Shown one piece after another: positions 42,842 to 51,381 of a stretch of DNA of 64,000 bases. A program made the translations under genes and the position numbers. Source of the stretch: Rhizobium croatiense. Its GTDB lineage: Bacteria > Pseudomonadota > Alphaproteobacteria > Rhizobiales > Rhizobiaceae. The DNA lies in the NCBI RefSeq assembly GCF_019793465.1, contig NZ_JAILYJ010000006.1, forward strand, positions 248,001 through 312,000, read 5' to 3'. The notes below the pieces were generated by a model, which was not told the DNA's origin, made no database searches, and saw only the letters and a program-made list of their open reading frames with translations. Every line of letters begins with the position of its first letter. The stretch's first letter is position 1.

Positions 42842-44047
42842 TTAGCGGGAATCCTTCAAAATTGCAGCAAAATGCGGATCGAACGCCCGGCTGATCGGTC
42901 CAGCGGCAGCCCCGAGCGCCACAGACCAGGGATCTGCCATGCCGGGCTGCAGGCGCGGCAGGGTGCGGCCGCGTCGTTCGGCGATCGATGGGAGCAACGG
43001 GCCGATCGCCACAATCAGCCTGTTCACCAGCCCTTCCGGCGCGCTGCCGCAGAGGATTACCGTCTGCGGATCGAAGATCGTTTCGATCAGATGGATGCTC
43101 CAACGCAGATCCGCTGCCGCCGCCTCGATCCAGGCTTCCATGCTCGGGTCGCCCCTCAAGGCGAGGCCGTCGATGCGCGCGTGGAGATCGGGATCGGCGG
43201 GGTCGGCCGACAGATGCTGATAGAGCGAGGCGAGAGAGGCGCGGTGTTCGAGCGGCGTCGATTTGCCGTCGGCAAAGAGCAGCGCCATGCCGATCTCGCC
43301 GGCATTGCCGTTGCTGCCGCGGTAGAGCTCGCCGTTTAAAATGAGGCCGGCGCCGATGCCGTAACCGACAAAGAGGCAAACGGCATGGTCGAGGCCGTGG
43401 GCGGCTCCCACCATGCGCTCGGCAGTCGCAGCCGCGGCCGCATCGTTCTGCAGGCCGACATCGAGCCCGGTGCCTGCGGTCAGAGTTTCCAGCAGCGGAA
43501 ACTTCTGCCAGGCCCCCATCATCCACGGATCGTCGCCGCTGCCGGCGACACCGAAGGGTCCGGGCATGGCGGCGCCGAGGCCGACCAGCCGCTTTTCCGA
43601 TTGCTGGACGATCCCGGCAAGTTCTGCACGCACGCCGGCAACGAGATCGAGGATGACCTTCGTCCCTTCCGAAGGGCCTCCGGCCGGGAGGCCGGCTTCA
43701 TCGCGCACGAGAACGTTGCCGACGAGATCGACGGCAACCGCCCGCGTCACATGCCGGTCGATCTGCAGGCCGATCGCGAAGGCGCCCTCGGGAACAAGCC
43801 GATAAGGCGTCGAGGGCTGGCCCCTGCCCTTCCGCACCGCCTCCTGCGAACTGACGAGACCGTCGCGCTCGAGCTCCTCGATGATATTGGACACTGTCTG
43901 CTTGGTCAGCCGCGTCGCTCGCGCCAGATCGGCGCGCGAGAGCGCACCGTTGATCCTCAAGGCATCGATCATCACACGCCTGTTATGCGCGCTGGTGCCT
44001 TCGTGATTGGTGCCGCTCTTGGCCCGGATCGGCCTGACGTCATTCAT
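42842..44047 (-). CDS. ROK-family transcriptional regulator
   Basis: The 401-residue protein has an N-terminal winged helix-turn-helix (residues ~18-80, LSRADLARATRLTKQTVSN) fused to a ROK sugar-kinase-like fold. The nucleotide-fold markers are LGAAMPGPFG and GYGIGAGLILNGELYRG. The cysteine-rich zinc motif usual in Mlc and NagC after GNAGEIGM is absent. ROK regulators sense a sugar or sugar phosphate. It is divergent from the ABC/SIS/PfkB operon, and a perfect 8-base-arm dyad lies between them, so it is the likely repressor of that operon. ATG 44047 follows GAGG; TTG 44053 is an alternative. Confidence 0.92.
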   Translation of the reverse strand: MNDVRPIRAKSGTNHEGTSAHNRRVMIDALRINGALSRADLARATRLTKQTVSNIIEELERDGLVSSQEAVRKGRGQPSTPYRLVPEGAFAIGLQIDRHVTRAVAVDLVGNVLVRDEAGLPAGGPSEGTKVILDLVAGVRAELAGIVQQSEKRLVGLGAAMPGPFGVAGSGDDPWMMGAWQKFPLLETLTAGTGLDVGLQNDAAAAATAERMVGAAHGLDHAVCLFVGYGIGAGLILNGELYRGSNGNAGEIGMALLFADGKSTPLEHRASLASLYQHLSADPADPDLHARIDGLALRGDPSMEAWIEAAAADLRWSIHLIETIFDPQTVILCGSAPEGLVNRLIVAIGPLLPSIAERRGRTLPRLQPGMADPWSVALGAAAGPISRAFDPHFAAILKDSR

Positions 44048-44089
44048 GTGCAATTGCCTCTTGACTCCAATAGAATGTTGGCGAAGTAA

Positions 44090-44110
44090 TAAGTCAAGAC
44101 ATTTGACTTA
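44090..44110. promoter_or_regulatory. ROK operator candidate in the divergent promoter
   Basis: TAAGTCAA (44090-44097) and TTGACTTA (44103-44110) are perfect 8-base arms around GACAT. Each arm contains a TTGACT-like -35 element on its strand, so binding here could block transcription in both directions. A further TTGACT half-site lies at 44061-44066. Confidence 0.75.
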
Positions 44111-44275
44111 ATAAGGGGCCGTAGAGTTCCAGGGAACGCAGGAGCCCGCACAGGGCATCCGACGATGCTCCGAGATAACGGACCGGCACGGTTTTATGTC
44201 ACGCGTGCCTTCTCGAAACCGATGGCGGAAAAACCGCCCTCGGCCATGCGTAAATGTCAAAAACTGGAGGCTGCA

Positions 44276-45514
44276 ATGCTGAAATCCTTGAACAAGACGC
44301 TTTTGGGTGCGGCCTTGATCGGCGCATCCCTTGCCCCGCAGGCTTTCGCCGAAACGACGCTGAACGCGCTATTCATGGCGCAGGCCGCTTACAGCGAGGC
44401 CGATGTGCGCGCCATGACCGACGCCTTCGCCAAGGCGAACCCCGACATCAAGGTCAATCTCGAATTCGTTCCCTATGAGGGACTGCACGACAAGACGGTG
44501 TTGGCACAGGGTTCCGGTGGCGGTTACGACGTCGTCCTCTTCGACGTCATCTGGCCGGCTGAATACGCCAGCAACAAGGTGCTGGTCGACGTCTCCTCCC
44601 GCATCACCGACGAAATGAAGAAGGGCGTGCTGCCAGGCGCCTGGACCACCGTGCAGTATGACGGCAAATATTACGGCATGCCATGGATCCTCGACACCAA
44701 ATACCTGTTCTACAACAAGGAGATCCTGGAAAAGGCCGGCATCAAGGCGCCGCCGAAGACCTGGGACGAACTGGCCGAGCAGGCAAAGGCGATCAAGGAT
44801 AAGGGCCTGCTTGCCACCCCAATCGCCTGGAGCTGGTCGCAGGCCGAAGCCGCAATCTGCGATTATACCACGCTGGTCAGCGCCTATGGCGGCGATTTCC
44901 TGAAGGACGGCAAACCTGCCTTCCAGAGCGGCGGCGGCCTTGACGCCCTGAAATATATGGTGGCCAGCTATACGTCAGGCCTGACCAATCCGAACTCCAA
45001 GGAGTTCCTGGAAGAGGACGTCCGCAAGGTCTTCCAAAACGGCGATGCGGCCTTCGCGCTCAACTGGACTTATATGTACAACATGGCCAACGACCCGAAG
45101 GACAGCAAGGTCGCGGGCAAGGTCGGCGTCGTGCCGGCGCCGGGCGTCGCCGGCAAGAGCGAGGCTTCGGCCGTCAACGGCTCGATGGGCCTCGGCATCA
45201 CCTCCGCCAGCAAACATCCCGACGAAGCCTGGAAATACATCACCTTCATGACCTCGCAGGCGACACAAAACGCCTACGCCAAGCTCAGCCTGCCGATCTG
45301 GGCCTCGTCCTATGAGGATGCGGCCGTCACCAAAGGCCAGGAAGAGCTGATTTCCGCTGCAAAAATCGGCCTCGCCGCCATGTATCCGCGCCCGACGACG
45401 CCGAAATATCAGGAGCTGTCGACCGCGCTGCAGCAGGCGATCCAGGAGTCGCTGCTCGGCCAAGCCACGCCTGAGGACGCGCTGAAGTCGGCCGCCGAAA
45501 ACAGCGGCCTTTGA
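44276..45514 (+). CDS. ABC sugar-type solute-binding protein
   Basis: The 412-residue periplasmic protein has a signal peptide (LNKTLLGAALIGASLAPQAFA) and the COG1653-type fold of sugar-binding proteins. Typical segments are DVVLFDVIWPAEYASNKVL, GMPWILDTKYLFYNKEIL and FQNGDAAFALNWTYMYNMA. The ligand is not readable, but the operon encodes a PfkB kinase and a SIS enzyme, so a sugar derivative is expected. ATG 44276 is 6 bases after TGGAGG. Upstream frame to 44165 lacks a ribosome site. A hairpin follows before the permease genes. Confidence 0.92.
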   Translation: MLKSLNKTLLGAALIGASLAPQAFAETTLNALFMAQAAYSEADVRAMTDAFAKANPDIKVNLEFVPYEGLHDKTVLAQGSGGGYDVVLFDVIWPAEYASNKVLVDVSSRITDEMKKGVLPGAWTTVQYDGKYYGMPWILDTKYLFYNKEILEKAGIKAPPKTWDELAEQAKAIKDKGLLATPIAWSWSQAEAAICDYTTLVSAYGGDFLKDGKPAFQSGGGLDALKYMVASYTSGLTNPNSKEFLEEDVRKVFQNGDAAFALNWTYMYNMANDPKDSKVAGKVGVVPAPGVAGKSEASAVNGSMGLGITSASKHPDEAWKYITFMTSQATQNAYAKLSLPIWASSYEDAAVTKGQEELISAAKIGLAAMYPRPTTPKYQELSTALQQAIQESLLGQATPEDALKSAAENSGL

Positions 45515-45529
45515 GCCCGGCATAAACCC

Positions 45530-45554
45530 CCGGGCGGCGCCTGCCGTCGCCCGG
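45530..45554. other. Intra-operon hairpin after the solute-binding-protein gene
   Basis: CCGGGCG (45530-45536) pairs with CGCCCGG (45548-45554). It occupies the short gap between binding-protein and permease genes, the same position as the hairpin in the ugp operon. Confidence 0.55.
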
Positions 45555-45589
45555 CCTCTAAAGCTTAAGAATGAAGAAGGGTCGCCTTG

Positions 45590-46474
45590 ATGTCGGGCAC
45601 ATGGCTGACAACCCGCGCGTGGCTTTTGATGCTGCCGCTTCTCGTGGTCATGATCTCAGTCATCGGCTGGCCGCTGGTCGATACCGTCGGCCTCTCCTTC
45701 ACCGATGCCAAGCTCGTCGGCACCGGAGGCAATTTCGTCGGCATCGACAATTATGTGAAGATGCTCTCCGGCTCGAATTTCCAGCGCACGCTCGTCACCA
45801 CAGCCTGGTTCGCGATCGTCTCGGTCTCCGCCGAAATGGTGATCGGCGTGCTTGCAGCACTCCTGCTGAACCAGCAGTTCCGCGGCCGCACCGCGCTGCG
45901 CGCCCTGATGATCCTGCCCTGGGCGCTGCCGACCGTGGTCAACGCCACGCTCTGGCGGCTGATCTACAATCCGGAATACGGTGCGCTCAACGCTGCGCTG
46001 ACGCAGCTCGGCGTGCTCGATGCCTATCGCTCCTGGCTTGGCGAGCCCGGCACGGCGCTCGCCTCCCTCATCGTCGCCGACTGCTGGAAGAATTTTCCGC
46101 TGGTGGCGCTGATCGCGCTTGCCGCACTCCAGGCCGTGCCGCGCGATATCACAGCCGCCTCCCTCGTTGACGGCGCCGGCCCCTTCGCCCGCTTCCGCTT
46201 CGTCATCCTGCCCTATCTCGCCGGCCCGCTGATGGTGGCGCTCGTGCTGCGCACAATTGAAGCCTTCAAGGTATTCGACATCATCTGGGTCATGACCCGC
46301 GGCGGCCCGGCCAACAGCACCCGCACGCTGTCGATCCTCGTCTACCAGGAAGCCTTCTCCTTCCAGCGGGCGGGCTCAGGCGCGTCGCTGGCCTTGATCG
46401 TCACACTGCTGGTGACCCTGCTCGCCGTCGGCTACGCCGCCCTGGTGCGCAAGACCGCGGGGAGTGCCGCCTGA
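45590..46474 (+). CDS. ABC sugar transporter permease (MalF-type)
   Basis: The 294-residue permease has six hydrophobic segments, opening with AWLLMLPLLVVMISVIGWPL. It has the EAA loop TAASLVDGAGPFARFRFVIL and the MalF-type stretch DIIWVMTRGGPANSTRTLS. It forms a heteromeric channel with the next gene product. ATG 45590 follows GAAGAAGGG; the preceding TTG 45587 is also open. The gene overlaps the next by one base (TGATG). Confidence 0.92.
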   Translation: MSGTWLTTRAWLLMLPLLVVMISVIGWPLVDTVGLSFTDAKLVGTGGNFVGIDNYVKMLSGSNFQRTLVTTAWFAIVSVSAEMVIGVLAALLLNQQFRGRTALRALMILPWALPTVVNATLWRLIYNPEYGALNAALTQLGVLDAYRSWLGEPGTALASLIVADCWKNFPLVALIALAALQAVPRDITAASLVDGAGPFARFRFVILPYLAGPLMVALVLRTIEAFKVFDIIWVMTRGGPANSTRTLSILVYQEAFSFQRAGSGASLALIVTLLVTLLAVGYAALVRKTAGSAA

Positions 46475-47319
46475 TGGAACGTCAAAGCCCGCTCTTTTCC
46501 GCTTTCATTCATCTTTGCGCGCTGCTGCTTGCCGCCGTCATCCTGGCGCCGATCCTCTGGCTCTTCATCATGAGCATCTCGCCGGCCGCCGACCTCGCGG
46601 CAAAGCCGCTGCGCTGGTGGCCGCAGGCGGCGGATTTCTCGCGATACCAGCTCTTGCTGTCGACGCTGGAAAACAGCGCCGGCGCCGCCTTCACCTCTTC
46701 GCTGCGCAACAGCATCGAGGTGGCCGGCATGGCGACCATCGCCGCCATCGCGCTTGCCATACCGGCCGGCTGGGCGGTGTCGCGCACGCCTTCGGTCGGC
46801 TGGTCGCTGTCGATGGTAATCGCCACCTACATGCTGCCGCCGGTGGCGCTCGCCGTGCCGCTCTATATGGGTCTCTCCCATCTCGGCATGCTGAACAACG
46901 TCTTCGGCCTCGCCTTGGTCTATCTGACGATCCTTGCGCCCTTCACCACCTGGCTGATGAAATCGGGCTTCGATTCCATCCCGCGCGAGATCGAATCCGC
47001 CGCGATGATCGACGGTGCCGGCCTGTTCCAGACGCTGAGGATCATCACGCTGCCGCTCGCCGCCCCCGTGGTCGCGACATCGAGCCTCTTCGCATTCCTG
47101 CTGGCCTGGGATGAATTCTTCTATGCGCTGCTCTTCACCTCGGACCAGCGCGCCAAGACGCTGACCGTCGCGATTGCTGATCTCGCCGGCGGGCGCGTTT
47201 CCGATTACGGACTGATCGCCACGGCAGGCGTGCTCGCCGCCCTGCCCCCGGTGCTGATCGGCCTCGTCATGCAACGCGCCCTGATTTCAGGGCTCACCAG
47301 CGGCGGCGTCAAGGGATGA
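46474..47319 (+). CDS. ABC sugar transporter permease (MalG-type)
   Basis: The 281-residue permease has six hydrophobic segments and the EAA loop IESAAMIDGAGLFQTLRIIT. LAWDEFFYALLFTSD matches MalG-type partners. It overlaps its partner upstream by one base and the SIS gene downstream by four (ATGA), which indicates tight translational coupling through the operon. Confidence 0.92.
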   Translation: MERQSPLFSAFIHLCALLLAAVILAPILWLFIMSISPAADLAAKPLRWWPQAADFSRYQLLLSTLENSAGAAFTSSLRNSIEVAGMATIAAIALAIPAGWAVSRTPSVGWSLSMVIATYMLPPVALAVPLYMGLSHLGMLNNVFGLALVYLTILAPFTTWLMKSGFDSIPREIESAAMIDGAGLFQTLRIITLPLAAPVVATSSLFAFLLAWDEFFYALLFTSDQRAKTLTVAIADLAGGRVSDYGLIATAGVLAALPPVLIGLVMQRALISGLTSGGVKG

Positions 47320-48338
47320 ACATGACAACAGAAAGAAACCGGCCCGCCGGACTTGCGGCGATCGACCGCGAAATGGCGCGCCAGCACGCCGATGCAATTG
47401 CCTCTTATGAAGCCGCCGCACCGATGGCGGCAAGAGCGGCCGCCTCGCTGAAGAAGACCGGCCGGCTGCTTTTGATCGGCATGGGCGGCTCGCATGCGGT
47501 CAACCGCGCTGTCGAGCCGCTCTACCGTGCGCTTGGCATCGATGCCGTCGCTTTGCCGCTCTCCGAACAGCTCGGCCAGCCGCTGCCGATCGCCGGCAGG
47601 ACAATCGTCGTCACCTCGCAATCCGGCGAAAGCGCCGAAGTCTTGCGCTGGTTCGACGAGACCGGCGGCACGGAGGAAACTTTCGGCCTGACGCTCGAAG
47701 CCAGCTCCTTCCTTGCCAGAACCGCCCCGTCGCTGGTCGGCAGCGGCGGCACAGAGCTTGCCTTTGCCGCCACCCGCAGTCTGACAGTGACCTTCGCCCT
47801 GCATCTCGCGATCTTGGCCGCCCTCGGCGAAGATCCCGCGGCAGCACTTGCCGTCCTTAAAGCGCCCGAAGATCACGACATCTCAGCGGCCCTTTCCGCC
47901 CTCCAAAACGTCGTGACCGTCGTTACCTCAGGCCGCCGCCTGCAAGGTGTCGCCGAGGCTTTGGCCCTTGGGCTAACGGAGCTTTCGCGCCGCCCCTGCT
48001 TCTCGCTCGAAGGCGGCCAGCTGCGCCATGGCCCAATGGAAATGCTGGGGCCAGAAATCGGCGTCGTGCTGTTCCGCGGCCTCGACGAGACGGCCGGCCT
48101 CGTCACCGCCATGGCGGTGTCCGCCGTCGAGACCGGCGCGCCTGTCATCCTGTTCGACGCCTCGAGCGAAGCCCCCGTCAAAGGGGCGGTGACGATCGGT
48201 TTTGCGCCGGCGACGGGCCTTGCCGCGATCTTCGCGATGCTGCCGGTCGCCCAGCGGCTGATGATCGCTTTTGCAGAAACCCGCGTGGAGAATGCCGGAA
48301 CGCCGGTCCGTTCCACCAAGATTACCCGGAGTGAATGA
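47316..48338 (+). CDS. SIS-domain sugar isomerase/deglycase (GlmS-C/FrlB-like)
   Basis: The 340-residue protein has two SIS domains, as in the isomerase half of glucosamine-6-phosphate synthase and in FrlB-type deglycases, and no glutaminase domain. The phosphosugar-binding motifs are LLIGMGGSHAV and VVTSQSGESAEVLRW in the first domain. The second holds LEGGQLRHGPMEML, which matches the catalytic region ELxHGP of the family. With a PfkB kinase encoded next to it, the pair resembles FrlD/FrlB, which phosphorylate and then cleave fructosamine (Amadori) compounds to glucose-6-phosphate and an amine. That pathway is inference; an amino-sugar-phosphate isomerase is the main alternative. Confidence 0.85.
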   Translation: MNMTTERNRPAGLAAIDREMARQHADAIASYEAAAPMAARAAASLKKTGRLLLIGMGGSHAVNRAVEPLYRALGIDAVALPLSEQLGQPLPIAGRTIVVTSQSGESAEVLRWFDETGGTEETFGLTLEASSFLARTAPSLVGSGGTELAFAATRSLTVTFALHLAILAALGEDPAAALAVLKAPEDHDISAALSALQNVVTVVTSGRRLQGVAEALALGLTELSRRPCFSLEGGQLRHGPMEMLGPEIGVVLFRGLDETAGLVTAMAVSAVETGAPVILFDASSEAPVKGAVTIGFAPATGLAAIFAMLPVAQRLMIAFAETRVENAGTPVRSTKITRSE

Positions 48339-49268
48339 ATGCGGCCGCTTGCAGTCATCGGCAACGTCAATGTCGATCTCATCCTCGGACCAGCCGCCCC
48401 CTGGCCGAAGGCCGGCACGGAAATCATCGTCGATCACGACGAGCTCCGCGTCGGCGGCTCCGCTGGCAACACCGCACTCGCCTGGCAGGCGCTCGGCATC
48501 GAATTCGAGATCGCCGCCAATATCGGCAGCGACCAGTTCGGCCGCTGGCTTGCCGAGGCCTTCGGCCGGCGTTCCGAGAAGTGGCCCGTGCGCCCTGAGA
48601 AGACCACGCTCTCCGTCGGCATCACCCATCCGGACGGCGAGCGCACTTTCTTCACGACGACCGGCCACCTGCCGCGCTTCAGCCTCGCCGACGTCTTCGC
48701 CGTCATCGACGGCGAAAGGCTGCGCGGCGGTTACGCGCTTCTCTGCGGCGGCTTTCTGACCGACGACCTGGCGAGCGAATATGACGCTTTCTTCGACTGG
48801 GCCGACAGCCACGATATCACTGTCGCACTCGATACCGGCTGGCCGCTCGACAGCTGGACCGAAGAAAACTGCGCGGCCGCCCGCGCCTGGCTTTCGCGCA
48901 GCGGCATTGCACTGCTGAACGAGGTCGAGACGACGACCCTTGCCGGCATCGCCGATCCGATCGAAGCCGCCCGTGAGATCAGGTCGCATATGCCGGAGGG
49001 CGCGATCGTCGTCGTCAAGCGCGGCCCGGACGGCGCCATCGCCATCGGGCCGGACGGCTTGCCGGCGTCGGCGCCTGCACCCGTCGTCAAGGTCATCGAT
49101 ACGATCGGCGCCGGCGATGTCTTCAACGCCGGCTTCCTGGCAGCATTGGCAGATGGCAAGCCGCTGGCTTCCTGCCTGGCGGCGGGGACGCAGATTGCTT
49201 CGCGCGCCATTTCCACCCTTCCCCGCAGCTATGGCGAGCCATCGTCTCCTGAGGAGCCCGTGTCATGA
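48339..49268 (+). CDS. PfkB-family carbohydrate kinase
   Basis: The 309-residue kinase has the ribokinase-like fold. The N-terminal GNVNVDLILG and GGSAGNTALAWQALG bind substrate. The C-terminal signature DTIGAGDVFNAGFLAAL carries the catalytic Asp and the anion hole. It should phosphorylate the imported sugar or sugar derivative using ATP. Its ATG follows the SIS stop directly (TGAATG), and its end overlaps the ATPase gene by four bases. Together with the SIS enzyme it is the likely metabolic core of the operon. Confidence 0.92.
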   Translation: MRPLAVIGNVNVDLILGPAAPWPKAGTEIIVDHDELRVGGSAGNTALAWQALGIEFEIAANIGSDQFGRWLAEAFGRRSEKWPVRPEKTTLSVGITHPDGERTFFTTTGHLPRFSLADVFAVIDGERLRGGYALLCGGFLTDDLASEYDAFFDWADSHDITVALDTGWPLDSWTEENCAAARAWLSRSGIALLNEVETTTLAGIADPIEAAREIRSHMPEGAIVVVKRGPDGAIAIGPDGLPASAPAPVVKVIDTIGAGDVFNAGFLAALADGKPLASCLAAGTQIASRAISTLPRSYGEPSSPEEPVS

Positions 49269-50341
49269 GCGCGCTCGACATTGAAAACATCCGCAAGACC
49301 TATGGCGAGGTCGAGACGCTGAAAGGCATCGACATCTCGCTGGAAAGCGGCGAGTTCCTCGTGCTCCTCGGCTCCTCTGGCTGCGGCAAGTCCACGCTGC
49401 TCAACATCATTGCCGGCCTTGCCGAGGCAACGAGCGGCGACGTCAGGATCGGCGGGCGTTCGGTGCTTGGCGTGCACCCGAAGGACCGCGACATCGCCAT
49501 GGTCTTTCAATCCTATGCGCTCTATCCCAATCTGACGGTGCACCGGAACATCGGCTTCGGCTTGGAAATGCGCAAGGTCCCGGCCGGCGAGCGCGACAAG
49601 GCCGTGCGCGATGCCGCCAAACTCCTGCAGATCGAAAACCTCCTCGACCGCAAGCCGAGCCAGCTCTCCGGCGGCCAGCGTCAGCGTGTGGCGATCGGCC
49701 GGGCGCTGGTGCGCAAGCCCGAGGTCTTCCTGTTCGACGAACCGCTCTCCAATCTCGACGCCAAGCTGCGCATGGAGATGCGCACCGAGATCAAGCGGCT
49801 GCATCAGATGCTGAAGACCACGGTCGTCTATGTCACCCATGACCAGATCGAGGCGATGACGCTGGCAAGCCGCATTGCCGTCATGCGCGACGGCCGCATC
49901 GAACAGCTGGGCACGCCTGAGGAAATCTACAATCATCCGGCAACGCTCTATGTCGCCACCTTCGTCGGCGCGCCGCCGATGAATCTGTTGAAAGCGACGA
50001 TACGTGATGGCCGCCTGGCGCTTTCAGGTTCCGACATGAGCTTGCCCCTGCCCAGCCGTTTTCGCGATGCGACCGGCGATGGCCGCGACGTCATCCTCGG
50101 CATCCGTCCCGAAGCGCTTCGCACGGCCGGCGACGGCCCGTCGATCGAGGCAACCCTGGAGATCGCGGAGCTGACCGGCCCGGAACTCGTTGTCACCGCC
50201 CTTGCCGGAAATCAGCGACTGATGGCCTGCCTGCCGCCGCGCACGCCGATCCGTAACAGCGAAACGCTCACCCTTTCCTTAGACGAGGAGGCGATGCATC
50301 TCTTCGATCCGCAAACCGGTCTCAGCTGTCTTCGCGGATAA
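49265..50341 (+). CDS. ABC transporter ATP-binding protein (MalK/UgpC-like)
   Basis: The 358-residue ATPase has Walker A GSSGCGKST, signature [14 protein letters not shown], Walker [16 protein letters not shown] and the switch VTHDQIEAMT. A C-terminal OB-fold regulatory domain starts near residue 240. It powers the permease pair encoded upstream. It is the final gene of the operon. A perfect 7-pair hairpin (50341-50357) begins at the last base of its stop codon. Confidence 0.93.
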   Translation: MSALDIENIRKTYGEVETLKGIDISLESGEFLVLLGSSGCGKSTLLNIIAGLAEATSGDVRIGGRSVLGVHPKDRDIAMVFQSYALYPNLTVHRNIGFGLEMRKVPAGERDKAVRDAAKLLQIENLLDRKPSQLSGGQRQRVAIGRALVRKPEVFLFDEPLSNLDAKLRMEMRTEIKRLHQMLKTTVVYVTHDQIEAMTLASRIAVMRDGRIEQLGTPEEIYNHPATLYVATFVGAPPMNLLKATIRDGRLALSGSDMSLPLPSRFRDATGDGRDVILGIRPEALRTAGDGPSIEATLEIAELTGPELVVTALAGNQRLMACLPPRTPIRNSETLTLSLDEEAMHLFDPQTGLSCLRG

Positions 50342-50357
50342 AGGACGACGCGTCCTT
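50341..50357 (+). terminator. Hairpin at the end of the sugar operon
   Basis: AAGGACG-ACG-CGTCCTT is a perfect 7-pair stem with a 3-base loop starting at the stop codon. No T run follows, so rho-independent termination is uncertain. The rest of the gap to nuoJ at 50575 holds no gene and should contain the nuo promoter, which I could not place. Confidence 0.5.
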
Positions 50358-50574
50358 CCTCGAGAAGATGAGGTCTGCCAGCGATTTGCTTTGATGTGTT
50401 TTGGAATCAAGATGCCCGCACATTGGGCTGGCCTGTTTCGCTCCGCCGATGACAATAAACTTGTGAAAAATCCGATACTAGGGCACAATTTGCGAACGCA
50501 TCTGAAGTTGCGGCGTAATCTCAAAACCGGCCGTCTCGCGCCGAGTGACAGTTCGCGCCGGAGGGTCGGCGTCG

Positions 50575-51075
50575 ATGGATCAGGGGTTCTTTCTTCTGTT
50601 CGCTGCGGTGTCCGTGATCACCGCCCTGACGGTGGTCCTGGCGCGGAATCCGGTTCACAGCGCATTGGCGTTGATGGCGTGTTTCCTCAATATCTCGGCC
50701 ATCTTCGTCTTGCTCGAGGCGCCGTTCCTCGCGGTCATCCAGATCTTTGTCTATGTCGGCGCGATCATGGTCCTGTTCCTGTTCGTGATCATGATGATCG
50801 ATGTGCGCGAAGCGGTGTTGCAGCGGTTCTTGCCGGGCGGCAACCTGTCGGCTCTGGTGCTGGTCGTCCTGCTTGGGGTCGAGATGCTCGTGCTGGTGCT
50901 CTGGAGTGACCGCTTTTCGGTCATCGAACCTGTCGCCATGCGCGGCGGCGATCAGATCAGGCAGCTCAGCACGACACTTTTCGCCGACTATCTCCTGCCG
51001 TTTGAAATCGCCTCAGTGATCCTTTTGGCGGCCCTGGTCGGCGCCATCGTGCTGGCGCGGAAGGAGCAGGAGTGA
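50575..51075 (+). CDS. nuoJ: NADH-quinone oxidoreductase subunit J
   Basis: The 166-residue membrane subunit sits next to NuoK in the proton-pumping arm of complex I. It has five hydrophobic segments. The hallmark [16 protein letters not shown] in TM2 and [19 protein letters not shown] in TM3 (with the pi-bulge region) are intact. ATG 50575 gives MDQGFFLLF; the frame is open to 50545. It is the first nuo gene in this operon, unlike the standard A-to-N order, and overlaps nuoK by one base. Confidence 0.93.
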   Translation: MDQGFFLLFAAVSVITALTVVLARNPVHSALALMACFLNISAIFVLLEAPFLAVIQIFVYVGAIMVLFLFVIMMIDVREAVLQRFLPGGNLSALVLVVLLGVEMLVLVLWSDRFSVIEPVAMRGGDQIRQLSTTLFADYLLPFEIASVILLAALVGAIVLARKEQE

Positions 51076-51377
51076 TGGTTCCGCTCTGGTGGTATATTGT
51101 GCTTGGAGTGGTCCTGTTCGTGATCGGAGCAGCGGGCGTACTGATCAGGCGCAATATTCTGGTGGTGCTCATGTCGCTGGAGCTTTTGCTCAACTCGGTC
51201 AACATCAACTTCATCGCTTTCGGGCATTACTACGACGATTTCCGCGGGCAGATCTTCGCGATCTTCGTCATCGCAATCACTGCGGCGGAGGTTGCCGTCG
51301 CCCTCGGTATCCTGGTCGCCCTCGTGAGGAACAAGTCCACCCTCAAGGTCGACGACGTGACCATAATGAAAGGATAG
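51075..51377 (+). CDS. nuoK: NADH-quinone oxidoreductase subunit K
   Basis: The 100-residue, three-helix subunit carries the two conserved membrane Glu residues of NuoK, in [13 protein letters not shown] (TM2) and [11 protein letters not shown] (TM3), which form part of the E-channel for proton transfer. Length is normal. It starts at ATG 51075, overlapping the nuoJ stop by one base, and is followed 4 bases later by the first antiporter-like gene. Confidence 0.95.
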   Translation: MVPLWWYIVLGVVLFVIGAAGVLIRRNILVVLMSLELLLNSVNINFIAFGHYYDDFRGQIFAIFVIAITAAEVAVALGILVALVRNKSTLKVDDVTIMKG

Positions 51378-51381
51378 CGGT

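Noticed and set aside
50394..50414. TTGAT and ATCAA before nuoJ as an FNR/FixK box
   Set aside because: The half-sites are separated by about 10 bases instead of 4.
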